Program-made: the position numbers and the translations under genes
DNA from: a virus
Virus record (IMG/VR): IMGVR_UViG_3300046507_000878
Span: 1-60,561 of that record
Length of the DNA stretch: 60,561 nucleotides
Direction: 5' to 3' (one strand)
In this document: one piece after another, positions 56,433 to 60,561 of the stretch
Position numbering within the stretch: position 1 is the first letter of the stretch
How the letters are laid out: the number at the start of each line of letters is the position of its first letter
The notes under the pieces: model-generated
Database searches by the model: none
The model's input: the letters and a program-made list of their open reading frames with translations, nothing else
Told to the model about the DNA's origin: nothing

Positions 56433-57160
56433 AGAAAATTGCCATATTTGTTGAAGGTCAGACCGAGCTTCATTTTGTGCATAGACTGGTAACTGAAATT
56501 GCGGGCTATGGCGTTGCCAGAGTAGATCTTTGGCTACACCGTGGGGGTGTTTTTAGCCCGATTAGAAGTGAGGGTCCTCCTGAAGAATTCGCAGACGTGT
56601 TAGTCATGATCGTAAATTGTGGCGGTGACGCTTCTGTTAAAAGTTCGATCCTTGAGCGCCGAGAGCTTTTAGCCGCTAAAGGTTATACAGTAATTATGGG
56701 GCTCTTAGATCTTTTCCCGAAAACCCTAGAAGAGAAAGATCGATTTGAAGCCGGGTTGGCTAAAGGCCTGGAGTTCCCCGGACAAACAATCAAGATATTT
56801 CTCGCAATCGCTGAAGTTGAGGCTTGGTTTCTGAGTGAGTCTACACATTTTGAGCGGGTCGACTCGGCATTAAGCCTTGATCGTATTAGGGCGGAAATCG
56901 GTTTTGATCCAGCTAGTCCGACGATCGAGAATGACGTTCCGCATCCTGCCACTAAGCTGAAGCAAATTTATGCCTTGGTCAATAGACCTTATCGCAAACG
57001 GGAAGCAGAAACTCATAGTATGGTTTCGCATTTGGATTTTGATGAGATATATACCACCGTCAGGTCAGTTTCGGGGTCGTTGGATGCCTTCATATCGTGC
57101 TTGGAAAGCGCTATTTGGGTGCCCAAGGCAGAGAGTGCCTGCGCTGTCGCAGCGGTCTAG
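56429..57160 (+). CDS. DUF4276-type protein, candidate defence gene B
   Basis: 243 aa, starting by ATGA overlap with the ATPase gene. The opening MKKIAIFVEGQTELHFVHRL has the EGQTE motif (Glu9, Glu13) of the TOPRIM-like DUF4276/RloB/DUF4435 group, and IAEVEAWFLSE (about residues 130-140) is the usual second block. In PARIS the ATPase AriA works with a TOPRIM-type AriB; here the gene order ATPase then DUF4276 is analogous. A nuclease or sensor effector acting on infection is the best guess. Confidence 0.75.
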   Translation: MKKIAIFVEGQTELHFVHRLVTEIAGYGVARVDLWLHRGGVFSPIRSEGPPEEFADVLVMIVNCGGDASVKSSILERRELLAAKGYTVIMGLLDLFPKTLEEKDRFEAGLAKGLEFPGQTIKIFLAIAEVEAWFLSESTHFERVDSALSLDRIRAEIGFDPASPTIENDVPHPATKLKQIYALVNRPYRKREAETHSMVSHLDFDEIYTTVRSVSGSLDAFISCLESAIWVPKAESACAVAAV

Positions 57161-57326
57161 CACGAGCCGTGGCGAAACCGGGAATAAGAACGCCGGAGGC
57201 GTGCGCAAAACCTCCGCTGGAGACCGCGTGTTTTCGTTTGCAAAATCACAAGAAAGGCGGTGTTTTGCTGCAGTGATTAGGGGCGATTTTCGTTGCGCAT
57301 CAAGGGGTTGGGCACCTACGGGGCCC
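57161..57326. other. Gene-free stretch before the tRNA-Pro fragment
   Basis: 166 bp. GCCGGAGGCGTGCGC and ACCTCCGCTGGAG words are seen but no stable terminator is clear. Nothing coding is recognised. Confidence 0.4.
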
Positions 57327-57374
57327 AGCATGGGGTGCTAGGGGTCGAGTGTTCGAATCACTCCGTCCCGACCA
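57327..57374 (+). other. tRNA-Pro(GGG) 3' fragment
   Basis: Plus strand: anticodon stem-loop AGC-ATGGGGT-GCT with anticodon GGG, then a T-arm with GTTCGAATC and an acceptor end TCCCGACCA. The 5' half is missing; the bases before 57,327 (GGGGCCC) do not continue a tRNA. A second tRNA-type attachment scar, of the opposite orientation to the tRNA-Thr piece. Confidence 0.75.
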
Positions 57375-57390
57375 TATTTTTCAATGACTT

Positions 57391-57408
57391 AGCCACCTTC
57401 GGGTGGCT
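57391..57408 (+). terminator. Hairpin after the tRNA-Pro fragment
   Basis: AGCCACC-TTCG-GGTGGCT followed by TTGTTGTTT; the likely original tRNA terminator. Confidence 0.65.
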
Positions 57409-57420
57409 TTGTTGTTTCTG

Positions 57421-57582
57421 AGTCAGTGCAACGCGCAGGGCGAGCGCCCCTACAAGGTCAACCCGTTCACATGCCCGACCTACGCTGATGGCTTGGAACA
57501 GCAGATCTGAGCGCCCAACGGTGAGCCGGACAAGACACAAGGCAATGACCACGCGAACGACGCGGGCGGCTACTTCATCTAA
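57421..57582 (+). pseudogene. Terminase large subunit C-terminal remnant
   Basis: Read in frame with one internal stop (TGA near 57,508), the text gives PYKVNPFTCPTYADGLEQQI then APNGEPDKTQGNDHANDAGGYFI and a stop. This ending (DHANDAGGYFI) is typical of one TerL family, different from the intact TerL here. All upstream parts are lost. Confidence 0.6.
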
Positions 57583-57632
57583 AAAAGTTTTTCCGGTCCT
57601 CAAACCGCCTGCCTCAAACTTGGATACGGCCG

Positions 57633-58492
57633 ATGACCAACGACGTTTCCTTCAAGCGGCCCGAGTACATCGAGGCGCTGGACCGCTGGATGACCGTTCG
57701 GGACGTTTGCGCCGGCCAGCACCGCGTCGTGGACCGGCTGCCCTACATCAACCGCCACGACAAAACCGAAGAGAATATCGAGCGCAACAAGTCGTACCGC
57801 GAGCGCGCCGTCTACAAGAACGCCACCGGGCATACGGATTGGTCAGCGGCGGAGCGTGATCGCGTTAACGGGGCGATTCGGCAGGGCTTCTATGAAGGGC
57901 AAACCAGCTTTCAGGTGATCCGCAAGATACGGGGCATCAAAGCGGCAGCCTATAGCGACGGCAGCCTCACTACGACCAGTTGCAACGCAAGCACAGTTGT
58001 GCACACAGCCGTTCAGCACGTTGGTCTCAAGCGCGGATGGAGACGATCAAGGAGAATACCGACGTTGTGTCCGAGATCGAGATGGTCGCCACTCTGGACA
58101 GCAAGACGAGCCAGCAATGCAGGTTGGACAAGCGCCGGTTTCCTGTCGACTCAGGGCCAAGGCCGCCATTTCACCCAAATTGCCGGACAACCTTCGTCCC
58201 AGTGACGAAGCTGACGAAGCTTCTGAGCAAGGATGCCACGCGCGCCTTTGTGGGGCCGGGCGGTGGTGCCCAGGTCGCTGCCGACCTTAGCTATTAAGAT
58301 TGGCTCAAGCTACAGCCGTCTGCTTTTCAGGATCAGCCACTTGGCCCGACTCGGGCAAAGTTGTTCAGTGAAGGCAGTTTAATGCTCAAGCGCTTTTCTG
58401 AGCTTCAACTCGATCGGAATTTTCATCCGCTGACGCTCGACCAGATGAAAGCGTTAGAACCGCTCACATTTGAACGAGCCGGATTGGCTTGA
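57633..58492 (+). pseudogene. Portal/MuF head protein fusion remnant
   Basis: MTNDVSFKRPEYIEALDRWMTVRDVCAG... is the start of a DUF4055-type portal protein. At residue 68 it switches to a MuF-like minor head protein (AAERDRVNGAIRQGFYEGQTSFQVIRKIRG), so a deletion has joined two genes. A frameshift near 58,020, a stop at 58,295 and another shift near 58,380 follow, while the MuF pattern can still be traced (METIKENTDVVSEIEMVATLDSKTSQQC, then DWLKLQPSAFQDQPLGPTRAKLF). It is debris of a second phage. Confidence 0.7.
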
Positions 58493-58543
58493 ATTCGTTG
58501 CTTGCTTCGTTATGGTGTCTACCACACAAATGGGGAGTCATCC

Positions 58544-59209
58544 ATGCACCTGAGCAAACCATCCATCCCATATTTGACGGACGAAATCATAGGCACTGAT
58601 GAGGGGTGTGGAATTTTTATCCCTGCCAACCGGATGCTGTACCAATTCGTCAGGAACAACCCGAGCAATACCGACAAGGCGCAAATTGCTTCTAAGGCAT
58701 TGATCATCGGACGTAGCCTTTCTGCATCCGCAGAGCGGAGGACACCCAGTGAAGAGGACCCTGTCGGCGGTACTGCAAATTTCTATGACTTGCTTGGCCA
58801 GACCGTGGCCGACTCGATGGTGAGTGAACTGCTCGATATGTTGGATGGAAATCTTGAGCTCTCTTCTGTGCTGGTCGGTGACGTTGTCAAGGTTCACGCT
58901 TTCTTGTGCGAGGCGATTACCAAAATCACCAATAAAGATTGCAGCAGTTTTTCGTCGAAGTATCTCCATTTTCATCGGCCAAAGCTTTTCCCGATGATGG
59001 ATTCCAGAGCTCGAACAGCTTTGAAATGGGTTGCGAATGAACAGGACTGGGTTTTCGCATATACGACTGCCGGCAAGTCGGAAAATTACAGAGCCTATGT
59101 TGATCACTTCTTAAGGGCTCGAGGACTGTTTCAGGAGGAATTAGGCCGATCATTGAGCTTGAGACAAATGGATAACATCCTTCTGAACCGATTCGATCTA
59201 GATATTTAA
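58544..59209 (+). CDS. Intact hypothetical gene inside phage debris, 221 aa
   Basis: The ATG at 58,544 follows GGGGAG. Helical with a conserved-looking core SSKYLHFHRPKLFPMMDSRARTALKW (about residues 143-168), a pattern of unassigned bacterial families (similar to DUF6308) that I recall only loosely. No membrane segment. It is complete while every phage gene around it is broken, and it is followed by a terminator, so it is a cargo gene that has been kept. Confidence 0.65.
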   Translation: MHLSKPSIPYLTDEIIGTDEGCGIFIPANRMLYQFVRNNPSNTDKAQIASKALIIGRSLSASAERRTPSEEDPVGGTANFYDLLGQTVADSMVSELLDMLDGNLELSSVLVGDVVKVHAFLCEAITKITNKDCSSFSSKYLHFHRPKLFPMMDSRARTALKWVANEQDWVFAYTTAGKSENYRAYVDHFLRARGLFQEELGRSLSLRQMDNILLNRFDLDI

Positions 59210-59224
59210 AACCCTCAACTTAAC

Positions 59225-59244
59225 CCGCCCCGGCGGTTTTTTTT
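59225..59244 (+). terminator. Intrinsic terminator after the 58,544 gene
   Basis: CCGCC...GGCGG with a short turn, then eight T and ATGCCC, the same terminator/leader style as before genes I and J of the intact prophage. Confidence 0.65.
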
Positions 59245-59299
59245 ATGCCCGTAAGGCGCGCGGACCAAACTCAAGGGGTGCATCACTGTCCAGAAGAAA

Positions 59300-59895
59300 A
59301 CACCATCGACCTGGATAACCCCGGAAATCAACGCGGCCATTGAGAAAGCTGCTGATGCATCGGTGGCCGGTCTGAAAACCAAAAATGCTGAGCTGCTGGG
59401 CAATCCGTCGCTGATGGTTGGCAACGTCACCGGATTCATCAGCGCTCTGTGCCTTGGATTCGAGGACCCGGTTGGTGCGAAGCTCACGCGACGTCGGACT
59501 TTGCGCCGTTACCTCGATGCGGTGAACTTCCCGGGTGGCGATGCCGAAGCAGATCCCGACGAAGAGTTTTAACCGGGCATCTGGTCCATCGAGCAGAGGC
59601 TGGGCGAGGACAAGACCAAGGTTGGGTTCTCCCTAGCGTCGCCGATCAACCCGAACAACTAGCAGCTGCCCGCCCGGCAGATCGTCACGAACTGCTGTCG
59701 GTGGTTGTCGATTGGCGGTTACCGCGGGCCGTACTGCGGTTACACCGGCGGGCCGGTGGCGACTGCTGACGACATCATCACCACGGATACGGTGACCGAA
59801 TGTGCAGCGGTACGCTGAAGGGGTGCAAATTCCGTTTCGGCGAGACAGGCCAACTACGTTTCGGCTCGTTCCCATCGGATGGGAGGGTCGGATGA
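59300..59895 (+). pseudogene. Minor tail protein L remnant
   Basis: LLGNPSLMVGNVTGFISALCLGFEDPVGAKLTRRRTLRRYLDAVNFPGGDAEADP aligns by eye with residues about 90-137 of the intact L protein at 41,373-42,122. Stops follow at 59,570 and 59,660, and the C-terminal Cys region (GGYRGPYCGYTGG) is still visible. N-terminal part lost. Confidence 0.75.
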
Positions 59896-60277
59896 AAATC
59901 ACCAAGGCATTTCTCGCGTGGTCACCGTAGCCACGTCGTTGTCGGCCATCCCTGTCGCCCAGTCAGTGTTCGCGATCGAGAGCCTTACCCTGGCCGCGCA
60001 GAACTACCACGTCATGTCAGTCGCCGAGAATTTTAGCGACACCGAGATGAAGTACGACAGTACGGCGGTGAAGCACGTAGCGGGCAAGTTCGCCGCGATC
60101 CACAACGGCGCACAGATCGTCCTCCCAACTAATGGCTTGTGGATGCTGCCGTTCTCATGCCCGATCAAGGCTTTCCGGTTTTCTTCTGTGATACCCCGCC
60201 GTACGAAGCTGACGGCCAAAAAAGTGCTTTACGTCGTAAACTCTAGCGGGAGTGGTAGATTCGACTTTCGGAAATGA
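59896..60277 (+). pseudogene. Host specificity protein J remnant
   Basis: VVTVATSLSAIPVAQSVFAIESLTLAAQNYHVMSVAENFSDTEMKYDSTAVKHVAGKFAAIHNGAQI corresponds to the J segment that in the intact protein reads ...DDLAIPLYRVLSTKRTTEGDYEISALQFEPGKFAFIDTGARL. No start or end of J remains; the last 50 residues to 60,277 are unrelated to J. Confidence 0.6.
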
Positions 60278-60561
60278 GGAGCGGGAAGTTGTTGAGGGAA
60301 GACGATCATTTGGGCCCGGTGCTTCGGCGCGCATTCCGCCGTGTCGACGGTGTGACGATGTATGTGTTTATCACTGCCTGGCTGCTTCGGCCGGTTTGGC
60401 AATGGCTCGTGGGCGATTGGCAAGGTTGGGCGTTTGTAGTGCTTGCGTCACTGATGTGTTTAATGAATGTTTTTATTTACGTCATGCTCGGGCTATCACG
60501 CTTGCCAGGGCTGCTTACCGCCCTGTGTATATTCGCCATGAACATCCGTTTCTTCGTATGA
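60274..60561 (+). CDS. Small membrane protein, 95 aa
   Basis: MRSGKLLREDDHLGPVLRRAFRRVDG then three hydrophobic segments: VTMYVFITAWLLRPVWQWLV, WAFVVLASLMCLMNVFIYVML and LLTALCIFAMNIRFFV. It ends at the very last base of the window. It overlaps the remnant before it by 4 bp. It may be the first host gene after the debris or a phage-borne membrane protein; I do not recognise it. Confidence 0.5.
   Translation: MRSGKLLREDDHLGPVLRRAFRRVDGVTMYVFITAWLLRPVWQWLVGDWQGWAFVVLASLMCLMNVFIYVMLGLSRLPGLLTALCIFAMNIRFFV

Noticed and set aside
57327-57374. A functional tRNA-Pro gene
   Set aside because: Only the 3' part from the anticodon arm onward is present; no D-arm or 5' acceptor strand precedes it.
1-60561. 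CRISPR array, insertion sequence or transposase
   Set aside because: No regularly spaced direct repeats and no transposase-like frame with flanking terminal repeats were seen.

Overview
The window is most simply read as one nearly complete temperate siphovirus prophage of a Pseudomonas (about 55 kb, positions 1 to ~55,050), followed by a defence-like gene pair and the debris of a second, decayed prophage (55,050-60,561). The host is inferred from a DUF1654 gene (a family I know almost only from Pseudomonas), LexA boxes of the form CTGT-N8-ACAG, tRNA-Thr and tRNA-Pro fragments that look pseudomonad, and GC-rich codon use.

Left end (1-13.4 kb, mostly minus strand): integrase and excisionase, small phage genes, then an accessory block. 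Minus-strand DNA-modification or anti-restriction genes (a transglycosylase/DpdA-like protein, a C5-cytosine methyltransferase, two PAPS-reductase-like proteins of which one is frameshifted, and an N4/N6 methyltransferase) alternate one by one with short plus-strand genes, several of them AT-rich and membrane-anchored. Further left-operon genes follow (13.9-17.1 kb): a PL7 alginate-lyase-like protein, a secreted TAXI-type solute-binding protein and small proteins, all read from a strong PL-like promoter at 17,337-17,365.

Immunity and replication (17.4-25.6 kb): DUF1654 under a LexA box in the position of lambda rex, CI repressor, a compact PRM/PR switch with nested palindromes, Cro, a CII-family regulator, Rha/KilAC antirepressor, a DnaT-like initiator and a lambda P-like loader, YbcO-like nuclease, RusA resolvase, a second tyrosine recombinase and a possible late regulator.

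Late region (26.2-52.9 kb, plus strand): holin, Rz/Rz1, HNH nuclease, P27-type TerS, TerL, portal, ClpP-like protease, HK97 capsid, connectors, tail tube, G/GT chaperones with a lambda-type GGGAAAG frameshift site, tape measure, M, L, K, I and J tail-tip proteins, tail fibre genes and a SleB-like endolysin. Accessory genes sit between K and J: a HEPN-motif protein on the opposite strand, two lipoproteins and a KilA-N protein. At least seven intrinsic terminators lie inside this operon, so processive antitermination is expected. The right end has an SOS pair: YedK/HMCES and a UmuD'-like protein, divergent around a LexA box.

Right of a tRNA-Thr 3' fragment (55,000-55,048) lies an AAA ATPase + DUF4276 pair that resembles split OLD/PARIS-type anti-phage systems. 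It is closed on the other side by a tRNA-Pro 3' fragment (57,327-57,374). Beyond that are broken pieces of terminase, portal, MuF head protein, tail protein L and J, with one intact unknown gene among them. All functional calls come from reading motifs and gene order; no database search was run.
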